Of a stretch of 64,000 nt of DNA, positions 54,134 through 64,000 are shown piece by piece. The notes under the pieces were generated by a model. It did not search any database. It saw only the letters and a list, made by a program, of their open reading frames with translations, and had not been told where the DNA came from. The translations under genes were made by a program, and so were the position numbers. Each line of letters begins with the position of its first letter. The first letter of the stretch is position 1. The DNA is from Heloderma charlesbogerti (Eukaryota > Chordata > Lepidosauria > Squamata > Helodermatidae): the NCBI GenBank assembly GCA_026122225.1, contig JANEZZ010001492.1:496001-560000 (forward strand), read 5' to 3'.

Positions 54134-54239
54134 TTTTGAACAAAGTAGCCAGAGTTTTGACTGATCATCTTCCAACGGTCCTTTGGCCAAATCCAGTCAT
54201 CGAGCCTGTGCGAACAAAAGAAAATTCCCATCATCCAAG
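54134..54239 (+). other. Candidate exon (106 bp)
   Basis: ATCTCTTACAG precedes and CCAAG|GTAAGT follows, both good splice consensus. One frame is open throughout (LNKVARVLTDHLPTVLWPN, then PVIEPVRTKEN). Joined in phase to the frame at 50,421 it would instead reach a stop, so it is either in a different phase, an untranslated or alternative exon, or chance. Product not recognised. Confidence 0.35.
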
Positions 54240-55004
54240 GTAAGTCATAATTGGTACAATTGAAAAAATACTCCTTTTTGAGGTAAAACTGATCAACGTT
54301 TTCAACTTGTATTGAGGTGGTGAGATAATTGCTGTCACAGCAGATGATAAAGTTGCCAGTAGTCATAGTTAAGCAGCTGCTACATCTGAGCCTGTTGCAC
54401 GAGATCAAAGTATAGGGAATGATATCATTGTTGGTGAGCAGGCTGGAAGCTTTGTTTGTTTTTGCTGTTCTTCAAAAGTCAAGACGTTTTTAGCCTACAT
54501 GTCAGGAAGACACTGAATGGGTATTTTAGGAGAAAACCAAGGTGTCGATCTTCTTTTCCAAGTATGCCAAATTTGTAATGTTTTGTTCCCGGGTATTCTG
54601 TGGAGGTAGTTGATTTATCCTTTGTAGCAAGGCAAAGAAATCATCCCAAAGGAATGTGTCCTATTACTTCTTGCTCAACTTGTACGCATTTGACACCGGT
54701 CAGAGATGCTGTAGCAATGCTCATAGTTGCACTGCCATAGCTAAATATGGGATCACAACACTCCTTTTGAGGAGTGGTTGCTGAAGGACACTTTTTCTGT
54801 TTCTGGGACATTTGTCTGTCCAAGTAAAACAGCTAAGTGGGCTTGCCCTTTAGTTGACTGCAGGGGAAGCCTGATACAGAAACGTTGGGAGTATAGTCCT
54901 ATGGATGGACAATGGCTATATGAGCAGCCCCAAAGGGGGACTTTTGCAAGGTTCAGGGTAGGTTTTGGAGTCCATTTACGTTGGGGCATGTTGCGGAGGG
55001 CTCC
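54240..55004. other. No gene recognised
   Basis: Unique-looking; chance frames on both strands (54,641-55,041). Confidence 0.4.
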
Positions 55005-55080
55005 GACAGCACAATCCTATCCATGTTTGCTTGGAAGTTAGCCTCACTGGTTATAGTGGGACTCATTCCCAAGTCAGTGT
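55005..55080. repeat. S-family MITE, degraded
   Basis: CAGCACAATCCTATCCATGTTTGC and GGGACTCATTCCCAAGTCAGTGTGC. Confidence 0.5.
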
Positions 55081-55215
55081 GCCTGAAAGTTCTGAAACAC
55101 ACTGTCACTTGTCATGGAAGCGAATTTTGCTGCCAGTCTTATCAGTATAAATTTAGATGAATTCTATTAAAGAATTCTATTGTATAATGACACTGTTATC
55201 TCCTATGGTTTAAGA

Positions 55216-55562
55216 CAGGGCTGCAGAACCTCAGCAAATCCGGCCCTCCTAGAGTCCCAATATGGCCCTCCGGGGTTCCCCAAGTTACCATCCCCCTTGC
55301 CCCATGCCCTTTTCCCCAGCCACTGACCATTTGGTGATTTTCTGCTTTTGTGCTCCCCCCCACCCCCAACCAAATTATAAAAGGTTTAAATGCATCTCCT
55401 AAAGCTCAGATACTGGCAGGAAGAGCTTTAAAGTAAAATATGCTGGTCTTTTTGGCCCAACCCCCTTTTGCCTTCAGCCTGACCCACCACTGGAATGTGG
55501 TCCCTGAAAGCTTCTCCAAAATGGAATTTGGCCTTCGGACTGAAAGAGGTTCTGCATCCCCG
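55216..55562. mobile_element. Non-autonomous hAT element (MITE), 347 bp
   Basis: CAGGGCTGCAGAACCTCAG to GAGGTTCTGCATCCCCG. Flanks GTTTAAGA and GGTTAAGA agree at 7 of 8 positions, an aged 8-bp duplication. Confidence 0.88.
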
Positions 55563-55639
55563 GGTTAAGAAGTCACTTCATACGTGCCTACAGTTGGATG
55601 CTAGTACTTTCATAGTTGACTGAAACTTCATTCAGTTTT

Positions 55640-56104
55640 TAAAATTTTTATACATTTATTAAGTTTCCCCCCCCACCCCCATCCTCCAAGGAGCTCAAGG
55701 CTGTGTACATGTCTTTCCCCTGCCTCCTAAGCCTTGTTTTATTTTCACAACAACCCCATGAGATAGATTTCCGAAATCTCTTTTGGAGAAAATACATTCA
55801 TTAAGCCAACCGAAATGTCACAAGGTAGTGTACAAACTATCAAGTTGATTAAGGCCAATGCTGCTACCTTTGCTTTTCCTGTGAGGTCGGGTGGGCTGAG
55901 GGATTGTGATTGGCCCAAGGTCACCCAGCAAGAGTTTCATGGCTGAGTGGGGATTAGAACCTGGGTTTCCTTTGTCATCATCTGACACTCTGACTCAGCC
56001 TGATGTCCTCCAAGTGTATTGGACTGCAACTCTCATCATTCTCAGCCAGCATGTGCACTAGGTTGGGAATGACTGCTCTAACCACTATTCCACACTGGCT
56101 CTCC
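55640..56104 (-). mobile_element. tRNA-type SINE, old, with nested B-family MITE
   Basis: Minus-strand blocks: AT tail, TTCACAACAACCCCATGAG, GGCCCAAGGTCACCCAGC, ATGGCTGAGTGGGGATTAGA, and finally CCACACTGGCTCTCC. 55,996-56,078 is an insert resembling the B palindrome (GGACTGCAACTCTCATCATTC). Confidence 0.7.
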
Positions 56105-56422
56105 TAATTCTAGAGAAGTCTAGTCATGTGTCTTGCATACTTCTATAGTTGAAATAGTTCAATCCCACTAAAGTTGAATGCAATCCTGTGAACAGTTAAC
56201 CCAGTAAATAAATATATAAACATACATATTGGGAAGAGACTGCACAAAGGCTTCAGTGGATGTGCCTTTGATTTGACTAGTTTGTGAATTGTAGGCTATA
56301 GCCTCATTCCTTTGTTGTGGCACCATAAAGACTAAGCTTTTGTGGACACTGTCTGCTTCAGATGCATCTGATGAAGTGAACAGTGTCCACAAAAGCTTAT
56401 GCCGAAATAAATTTGTTAGTCT

Positions 56423-56522
56423 TTAAGGGTGCAATCCCATGCATGTTTAGGCAGAAAAAAGTCTTACATCTCCCAGCATTCCCCAGCCAGGCTGGCTAAA
56501 CATGCATAGGATTGCTCCCTAA
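56423..56522. repeat. Palindromic MITE, shortened (A family)
   Basis: TTAAGGGTGCAATCCCATGC to GCATAGGATTGCTCCCTAA. Most of the right arm is missing, so only the outer parts pair. Confidence 0.75.
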
Positions 56523-56882
56523 GAGGTTAGTCGTAAGACTCTCTGTTGTTTTTGCTGCTACAGACTAACATGGCTACCTCTCTGGAAATTCTTTTGTTGC
56601 TTTCTGAATCTGTGGTGTACCAAAACTAAAACTTCCTCTTTCACACCTGCTGTCCTTCTGTTTTCACTTGTATAGTTTGCTTTAGCAAATACTTTTTATC
56701 ATGTATCAGGTTGTTGCCTACCCAGATCATTGCTTGGAATGAATCAGGTGTGTGGAAGATTTGGAGTAGCCCTGAGCACAGTCATGACAGAGAGATGACA
56801 TGTTTTCATGTGAAGACCCATTTGTCATGCCTCTGCAATGCATTCAGTACCCATCACTTCCTATTTCCCCAGAGCTCATTCC

Positions 56883-57012
56883 AGCCTTCCTGAACCTGGT
56901 GCACTCCAGGTCTGTGGGACTACAGCTCCAGTCATCCCAGCCAGCATGCTCCTTGGCTGTGGATGATAGCAGTTATTGCCCTACACATCTGGAGGGCACC
57001 AGGAAAGCTGGC
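56883..57012. repeat. Palindromic MITE (B-like)
   Basis: AGCCTTCCTGAACCTGGTGC and GGGCACCAGGAAAGCTGGCT are inverted ends; internal CTACAGCTCCAGTCATCC. Confidence 0.7.
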
Positions 57013-57428
57013 TCATTCTGCAGGAAATATTTTGCAAGTGGCAGCACAGTAGCAGGCGTTACATTTTGCAATCAGTGGAGTTGTTAAGAGGCAACAGTGG
57101 AAGCAGCGTGACCTAGGAAGATCTGACATTGCAAGACCTGGTCTGCAAACCTGCATGGAGTTCTCCTTCTTAAATAACACTGAAGGGACTTAGGCAGCCT
57201 AGCTGCCAGTGCTTGAATTCTGGGGTAAACATAGGGTAAAGGGCTTCAGTGAAATCACAAGCCCCAACCCTGGGTCTTTCCCATTTTGGCCAAATCATGG
57301 TTCTTCTCCTATTTCTAGAAATCCAACGTAAACTAGTGACCGCCTCAAAAAGCGAAAGGGCTAGGTCTCCTCTGCCTGCAGCCACCCTGGGTTCAAGCAT
57401 TGTGCATGGGGTGGATTTGGCTAGCCCA

Positions 57429-57550
57429 GTTTTCCCTAACCTGGTGCCCTCCAGAGATTTAAGACTACAACTCCCATAATCCCTGATCATTGGCTTGCTA
57501 GCTGGGGCTGATGGGAGCTGTAGTGCAAAACCTCTGGACCACAAGGCACC
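57429..57550. repeat. Palindromic MITE (B-like)
   Basis: AACCTGGTGCCCTCCAGAG and CTCTGGACCACAAGGCACC, with CTACAACTCCCATAATCC facing GGCTGATGGGAGCTGTAG. Confidence 0.7.
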
Positions 57551-59339
57551 TGCTTAGACAAATGCAGACCTAGAGATTACACTGCCCTGCTCAGCCAGAC
57601 ACATACACACAGAGAAGCATGGTGGAGAGATCCAGGCAGGGGTACTATGTGGAGCTCTTGAATAAAGGAAGGGGGCCAAATCATGGTCCTATCCAGTAGC
57701 CTTGTAAAACAGTAGCTAAGGAGGACATCATAAAAGTTTGGGGTGTGCGCTTTCCCTAAGCCCCCTGTTATTTGAGCGCTGCTGACTGTGCAGGATTGCA
57801 ACCCTCCATTCTAGCTCCCCTTCTGGACTATTGTGCGATCTTGCACTTTTGTTTAGGAAACACTTATTCCCGATCAATTTCTTAGTTGGCACTAAGCATA
57901 GCCGATCCAGTTGATAGGATGCAGGATAGGGACCACAGTTCAAATCCCTGCTCAGATGTGGATTTACTGCAATAAACGTGCGGTTGTAAAACTTGCATTT
58001 CAGAATGCAGGGCAATATTCTTACATAGCCCAATTTAGAGCCATTCTGGTTATAACTTAACTTAAAAAACAAAAACGAAACAAAAAAAGGCTTTATAATG
58101 TTGCCACAGCAAAGAAATGCGCAGTCAGCAAGACAATGACAACTACTTACTAACCACAAAAAACAATTAAAACAATTAACAGTTAAACAATGAAAAGTTC
58201 CTAAAATGCTAGGGCAGTGCAGAACAGAAGGATAGGCTTACTGCTTTCCCAATAATTATCATTATATACTAAGAGTGACCTTAGTTGTCTCAGTACTGAT
58301 CATTATGTAGCCAATGTTGTGCTATCCGCATACAAGAGGGAAATGTCAGCAAACTTTGGGGAACTCCAAGCTTTGCTGACATCCCAAAATATTTAGGGGG
58401 GAAACCCTCAGGAGGGGTGTCTGGTGGCCATAGCATGCTGACTGGCTGTTTGGGGGGGGACATGGAAAACCAGGCAGGAGGGGGAATGAAAGGAAGTATC
58501 CTGAATAAGGGCAGGTTTCTAGCCAGCCAGCTGTGAACAGGAACTCTTTGTACATTTTGTTGCAGGTGCCACTGTTTTTTTACAAATAGTCCTGGTGACT
58601 GCTCCAGTGCTGCGATAGCATAATATTGGGAGTGCACAACCACCATCTGCCAAAAATAAAGCACGGGTGGGGGATAAGAATTGCAGAGTAATACACACTG
58701 AGCCATTCACCACTTCACCATCTATTGAATGCTCCATCTATTGAGAGCTCCATCTATTGGGCAGTATAGATCTGTAGAATGTAAATAAATCTAGTAAAGA
58801 TCATACATGTGTTTGCAAATGTGTATTTGTCACATTCAGACTTTACTTTTTCTTAGGTGTACACCATAGTAATTTAATGGGTTGGATCTAGATGTAGTCA
58901 TATTTAGCCCCAATAATTTCAACGGGTCTTCTCTAAGTATGACTCAATCTGGATTGAGATTGTGTGAAGTGACTCTGACAGTGGTCTTGATCCTTGCATG
59001 CAGACAGTATTCCCCATGGAAATGGCAATAGCAGTGAATGGACAGAACAGTTGCATTTCCAGCGGGACAAAATGCAGTGTGTGTAGTGGTTGTAAAATGT
59101 AACACTTCTCCAAAAGTAGTACAACCATGAGGGGAAATATCTGGAGTAGACCCAATAAATGGGATAGCAACTGCATTTTAAAAATTAATTTTGTGTAGGG
59201 CTTTGGCAGTAAAATCTGATGGTCTCAAAAGTTTGATTTTGAGTGACCCGTTTGTCATTGTATCCCTTGATTAACAAAATCAGGCTTTTAATTTTCTACT
59301 TCTCTGGCTATGGGAGTATGATGTCCAAGGGCTAGTTGT
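57551..59339. other. No gene recognised
   Basis: About 1.8 kb. A short direct repeat (CTCCATCTATTG) occurs at 58,720-58,760. Open frames lack recognisable domains. Confidence 0.4.
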
Positions 59340-59445
59340 ACCCCCTGGGAAGCCGGGTTGCCTTGAACAGTCCATGGGTTATGCGAGGGTTGTTTAACCC
59401 TCACACAAACCCCGCTGCCTGGGTGCTCTCCACAAGCCAAGGCAA
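59340..59445. repeat. Fold-back MITE fragment (F family)
   Basis: CATGGGTTATGCGAGGGTTG, TTTAACCCTCACACAAACCCC and GCTGCCTGGGTG match, in reverse complement, the element at 63,306-63,625 (GGGTGGCAGGGGTTGTTTG, GATAACCCATGG). Confidence 0.6.
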
Positions 59446-59780
59446 CCACCAGCTGGGGCTTGTGTATTCAGAATGGCGGCCCCAACAGGTAAGTAACCCA
59501 CAGAAACTCGTGTTGAGAAAGTCTCTTTCTCAGCACCCCTGCTCCCATTTGTAAACTGAGAATTACAGATGGCCAGTGTTAAAGCATTGTACAGGGAAAC
59601 ATAATGGTATGGCACTTCATTAACTGAAAGTTCTACAACAAGAATTAGAATCAGTAGCTGTCATTTGTGGAATTCTTCTTCGCATTGCTTTACATGGGGG
59701 ACTGTTAATTAGTCCTGACAATCCACCTGAATTGACTCAAGCTAAAAAAAAATCTTCTCAATGAAATAGTACCTACTCTC

Positions 59781-60334
59781 TGTCAGGGTGGAAAATGAGC
59801 CTATAGAGCCCCAGAGCAGTTCTGATTCTGAGGAAGCACAACAACCCGTGGGAGAGGAGCTCGCTCATCGCTCACAGGCACAGTGGCAGGGAGAGATTCC
59901 TTCTGCCTGCATTCCTGAGAGAGATAGTGACCCTGGCAGCGAGAGAGCAGGGGAGGGGATCTTGCTGGATGCTCGGCACAGATGCAGGGAGCGGCGCCTG
60001 ATGGAGCGCGCCGAGAGGCGGCACTCTGCCCACTTGGCGCTAAAACAACGGTCGCGTCCCGAAGATCCCCAGGTAAGAGGGAGGACCTCTCCATAGCCCA
60101 TAAGTTCAGACTCTTCCCGCCCTTCTCCTTCAAACGGGGACCAACTGCCTTACCTGGAGCTTAGGCTCCTCTGCTAACTACCCCAGTGCAGTTCCTTGCT
60201 TAGTCGCTGGTGATTAGCATCTGAGAGAGTAATTAAGTTGTAAAGGAATAAAGCCTTGGAAAGAATCCCCTTCATCTGTGTCTTGAGTTGGCTATTAAAG
60301 GGGTCTGTAAGAGGCAGCTAGGGCGCTCCTGACA
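59781..60334 (+). repeat. Solo LTR, 554 bp
   Basis: Starts TGTCAGG and ends CCTGACA (perfect inverted ends, TG..CA), flanked by a perfect 5-bp duplication CTCTC (59,776-59,780 and 60,335-60,339). AATAAA at about 60,248 with a following T-rich region fits R/U5. Five-base duplications occur in Ty3/gypsy and some ERV classes. No internal region is nearby. Confidence 0.85.
59788..60096 (+). other. Open frame inside the solo LTR
   Basis: Reads about 100 codons rich in Glu, Arg and Ser (SSSDSEEAQQPVGEELAHRS, later RERRLMERAERRHSAHL) with no early ATG in frame. A CTGTCAG acceptor-like site starts it and CCCCAG|GTAAGA (60,072/60,073) ends it, so it could serve as an exon. Product unknown; chance is possible. 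Confidence 0.3.
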
Positions 60335-60339
60335 CTCTC

Positions 60340-61785
60340 ATGAGCAGTGACATATGCAAGTTGCAAACTCAAGATAGCAGTTCCCCTTCTTCGAAATGTA
60401 AAATCCCAATCTTGTATTTTTTCTTTTCAGGGTGAGGCTTTTGTGTTACATTGCTCACCTGAGTACATTTCTCAAGTGAGCAGGATTCCCGCCCCCCTTC
60501 AGCTTGGCCTCTGAGTATCACCTGAATTAATTTTTTGGGGTTGCCTATACGCAGACACACACACACGTGCTTTGTTCCTGCCGCAGTTAGGTTACCACTC
60601 AGGAATCAGTATAATGTTACTTTAATGGCAAAAGTATGTTGTCTCTCTTAATCTGCTTTAACCTGACTGGCTGTGTGACCAACAAAGATTATGGCGAGGC
60701 AGAGTCCGTAAACCCATATGAACGGGCCACAGTTGTAAAACAGAAATGGTGTTTGTGTGTATGCAAGCAATACTGTGTGGTTTTCCTCATGGATATCTTG
60801 GTCAATGAGAACTGAAGGCATTACTTTTCCCAGGATTTAATTTCTGTGGAAGAAAAATTCATTTCACATTATGTTCTCACATTAGGGTGTGGGAAAGAAA
60901 GATACTGTATTTTGTGAGAAAACATCCCATTTGATATTTGTTATTAAAATTTATATACTATCTTATTTGCTAAATGCCATCAAGGCAATATATAACAATT
61001 TAAACACCATAAAACCTTAACAAAATAAAAAAACAAGATCATGTAGAGCACAATCCTAAGGGATTGTCTCACAACAGACCTGTCTAGGAGCCCTCTGCCT
61101 ATCCTAAGCCCTGCTGGCAGGAAATGCCTTGCATTCCTCCTTTTCTTTCAGATTACAATCTACTTTTATGTGGGCGGGACAAGCAACAGCAAAATATTAA
61201 ATTTAAAAGGCTACAAGTTACTAGAAATCTGACTAACTTTCAAGGAAAGAACATAGTGGTACTGTTCTGTGTCACTCCAGAAAACTTCCTGGTTCTCTTT
61301 TCCAAACTTCTTTGGCCTCAGGATTCTAACTCCCAGTCAGTTTTGTTGCATATGGACAACAACAACAACAATTAACTTCTGTCTGGGTAACAACAAAATG
61401 CTAATTGCTTGTGTCACATGAATAATATGCATGATATTCAGAATTAGATCATCCTTTTGATATGTCTGGGATGAGATAGATGCAATTATATTGAGAAATG
61501 TAAGTATCATTCATCCAGAAATATTTATTATTATGCCAGGGGTTCAAAGACAACGTCCAAACATGTTGTGTAACATTTGTTTGTCTTCAGAGACTTGTCA
61601 TAAAATTGTTTAGCCCTGACCATCACCACTATATGCATACATTCTGTCGGAATGTTTGACAAGCTGGAGGAAGAGGAAGCATCGGTGATACAACACCTTG
61701 TTGAAGCACGTGTTTGCCCTTACCTACCTCAGTTAGCAGAATCCTGGAAGGAGAAAGTGTAGGCTTTCAGGAAATGGATATCATT
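60340..61785. other. No gene recognised; one AT-rich L2-like tail
   Basis: 60,940-61,035 (TTATTAAAATTTATATACT..ATAAAACCTTAAC) resembles a minus-strand L2 3' end. (CAA)n at about 61,358. Otherwise unassigned. Confidence 0.4.
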
Positions 61786-63056
61786 CATTCGTTCATTCAT
61801 TCATTCACTCAATCGCCCATCTGGCTGGTCACCCAGCCACTCTGGGCGATGTACAACAATAAAAACAGTTCATACAATAAAATTCAACATTAAAAACATC
61901 ACGTTTCTAAAATTACCCTAGCCCACCCCAAATGCCTGGCTGAACAACCACGTTTTTAATACACGGCGGAAGCTCATTAAAGAGGGGACATGGCAGAGTT
62001 CCCTAGGGAGGGAGTTCCACAGAGTGGGGGCTACCACAGAGAAGGCCCTCTCCCTCGTCCCCACCAGCCTAGCCATCCTGGCTGATGGGACAGAGAGAAG
62101 GCCATCTGAGGCTGATCTTGTCAAGCGGCCTATCTGGTGTTGCTGGAGGTGCTCCTTGAGATAGGCTGGGCCGGAACCGTATAGGGGTTTAAAGGTCAAA
62201 ACCAACACTTTGAATTTGGCCCGGAAAACAACTGGTAGCCAGTGCAGCTCCTTTAGCACTGGAGTAATGTGATCTCGCCGGCGGCTGCCTTTAATCAGGT
62301 GAGCCGCCATGTTCTGTACCAGCTGCAGCTTCCGAACTGTCTTCAAGGGTAACCCCACGTAGAGCGCGTTACAGTAGTCCAAACGAGAGGAGACCAGGGC
62401 ATGCACTACCGATGGGAGCAGATGGTCGGGAAGGTAGGGGTGCAGCCGCCGTATCAGATGGAGTTGGTACAGCGCTGTCCGGCTCACAGCTGACACCTGA
62501 GCCTCCATGGACAGCTGGGAGTCCAAAATGACCCCCAGGCTGCGGACCTGGTCTTTCAAGGGTAACTGTACCCCATTCAACACCAGGTCAGCATCCCCCA
62601 ACCTCTTCTTGTCTCCCACCAAAAGTACCTTGGTCTTGTCAAGGTTCAGCTTGTTCCTCCCCATCCAGCCACTCACCCTCTCCAGACATTTGGACAGGGA
62701 TTCTATGGCCAACCTTGGTGAGGATTTGAATGAGAGGTAGAGCTGCGTGTCATCCACATACTGATGACACCGCACCCGAAACCTCCTGATGATAGCTCCC
62801 AGTGGCTTCACATAGATGTTAGATAGCATTAGGGAGAGGATAGAACCCTGTGGCACCCCACAAGTGAGCGACCACAGGTCCGAAACCTCCTCTCCCAGTG
62901 CTACCCTCTGGTACCTGCCGGAGAGGAAGGACTGGAACCACCGTAATACAGTGTCTCCAGTGCCCAACCCCTCCAGGCAGTCCAGGAGGATACCGTGGTC
63001 AACGGTATCAAAAGCCGCTGAGAGGTCGAGGAGAACAAGGAAGGAGCATTCGCCCC
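61786..63056 (-). mobile_element. L2-type LINE, 5'-truncated
   Basis: A 1.27-kb copy ending in (ATTC)n at the low-coordinate side, with 3' UTR and the second half of the ORF. Homology stops at 63,056, inside the reverse transcriptase. Confidence 0.9.
61918..63056 (-). pseudogene. L2 reverse transcriptase, C-terminal half
   Basis: Open without a stop over the whole piece. Upstream end LVLLDLSAAFDTVDHGILL (motif A), then GVPQGSILSLML (motif B), YVDDTQLYLSF (motif C), LGVILDSQLSMEAQV, and the C-terminal SSRLDYCNALYVGLP, RAFSVVAPTLWNSLPRELC. The N-terminal RT and endonuclease are absent, so it cannot act alone despite the intact frame. Confidence 0.9.
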
Positions 63057-63179
63057 TAATAAATTATACCAGAATATTACAGAACAATGAGGAGCATGCC
63101 AAAATGAATAACTTATTGATTTAAATTAATTATAGGTAAAATTAACTAACTATAAATAGTTTAAATTAAAATACTTAGT

Positions 63180-63755
63180 TCATTTATTTTCCACTCTTCC
63201 TCCAAGGAACTTAAGGAGGGATACATGGTTCTCCCCCCTCTCTCCACTGTCTTATCTGCACAATAATCCTGTAGGCTAGGTCAGGCTGAGAGAATTTGCA
63301 TGAACACCTCAGCCCACCGTGGCTTAAGTAAGCCACGGTGGGCTGCAGCATGGGCTGGCAGCCATTTTGACTAATCAGGCCCCAGCAGGGGGTTGCCATG
63401 GTTTGTTGCGCTATCCAAACCTGGGTGGCAGGGGTTGTTTGTGGGTTAAACAACTCTCAGATAACCCATGGTCTGTTGTAGGATCGTTTAACGCGCAAAC
63501 ATTCCCTTGCCACCTGGGTTTGGATGACACAACAAGCTTCTGCCAAGGCTTGAATAGGCAACCTGGTGCCCACAGGCACTGCGGCTTGTCATGGCTTAAA
63601 TAAGCCACAGTGGGCTGCACTGATGGTGTGAACCAGGTCACTGACTAGCCCAAGGTCAGTCCCCCAGTGAGTTTAGTCCCCCGGTGGGGATTTCAACATA
63701 GGTCTCCCTGGTCTCAGTCCAGTCCACTCTAGCCACTACACCATGCTGGCTCTCA
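63180..63755 (-). mobile_element. tRNA-type SINE, split by a fold-back MITE
   Basis: 63,180-63,300 is the 3' half (AAGGAACTTAAGGAGGG, GCACAATAATCCTGTAGG) and 63,626-63,755 the 5' half (CCCAAGGTCAGTCCC, CACTACACCATGCTGGCTCTC), both minus strand. Confidence 0.75.
63306..63625. repeat. Fold-back MITE, about 320 bp (F family)
   Basis: Each end has a hairpin. On the left, CAGCCCACCGTGGCTTA and TAAGCCACGGTGGGCTG pair perfectly around two bases (63,310-63,345); on the right there is a diverged version (GGCTTAAATAAGCCACAG). Interior halves also pair (CCAAACCTGGGTGGCAGG with CCTTGCCACCTGGGTTTGG). Confidence 0.75.
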
Positions 63756-64000
63756 TTATAAGGGAATTGATGCAGACAAACCCAAAGAGGGAGATGGTTT
63801 TGTAGGTTAAAGGATAGAAAAACGTTACCAGATCACCTCCATTTTTCCATTTTGTTCGCATGCTTCTACTTTGTGTCTCTGCTTCCTGTAATTTTGTCTG
63901 CCTATAATTGCTAAGCTGACAGTTAATGGAAACCATAGACGGGTAACCTGTACTTACTGGCCTGGTGTCCACCCTCCTCTAAATTGGAAAGGAGAATGTC

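Noticed and set aside
61918..62967. 349-codon frame as a host gene
   Set aside because: It is the C-terminal half of an L2 reverse transcriptase with the L2 3' end attached; 5'-truncated LINE copy.

Overview
The window is vertebrate nuclear DNA, most likely from a squamate reptile (lizard or snake). The basis is the repeat content: four Bov-B (RTE clade) LINE copies, CR1 and L2 LINE pieces, a tRNA-headed SINE present in at least seven copies, Tc1/mariner elements, hAT-type MITEs and two gammaretrovirus-like proviruses. There are no operons, no bacterial gene structure and no CRISPR. I recognise no complete host protein-coding gene. Host signals are limited to a CpG-rich block with a consensus splice donor (about 50,040-50,560), a possible downstream exon (54,134-54,239) and a few weaker exon-like segments.

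Layout. 0-6 kb: a fold-back repeat, a 5'-truncated Bov-B on the minus strand, then little that I can name. 6.0-13.1 kb: a Tc1 transposon with about 212-bp inverted repeats, split by a short L2 fragment and by a 5,350-bp internally deleted provirus (ERV-A, 440-bp LTRs, GTAT target duplication). 13-21.4 kb: an LTR-like block, microsatellites, SINEs and hAT-type MITEs. 21.4-29.4 kb: a nearly complete provirus (ERV-B, 7,905 bp, 364-bp LTRs with about 3 differences, CTAT duplication). It has a tRNA-His primer site, gag, an in-frame amber junction to an uninterrupted pol, and env. I see two lesions: a frameshift at a T run in matrix and an amber codon in the env leader. 29.4-36.9 kb: a Penelope-like remnant, a Bov-B fragment, many palindromic MITEs, two SINEs and a hAT MITE. 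36.9-40.2 kb: a full-length but broken Bov-B with an 11-bp duplication. 40.4-46.9 kb: SINE, hAT MITE, a large palindromic MITE, then a CR1 LINE interrupted first by a Tc1 and then by a Bov-B. 47-64 kb: L2 tails, MITEs, the CpG-rich block, an L2 split by a SINE, a 554-bp solo LTR containing a long open frame, and a larger L2 reverse-transcriptase fragment.

The main value of the window is as a record of transposition. Target duplications give relative ages: Tc1 before ERV-A; CR1 before its Tc1 and Bov-B; L2 before SINE; SINE before fold-back MITE. ERV-B has the most similar LTR pair and the longest intact reading frame, so it is probably among the youngest insertions. Family names come from motif recognition by eye and were not checked against a repeat library. 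Boundaries with target duplications are precise; the others are approximate.
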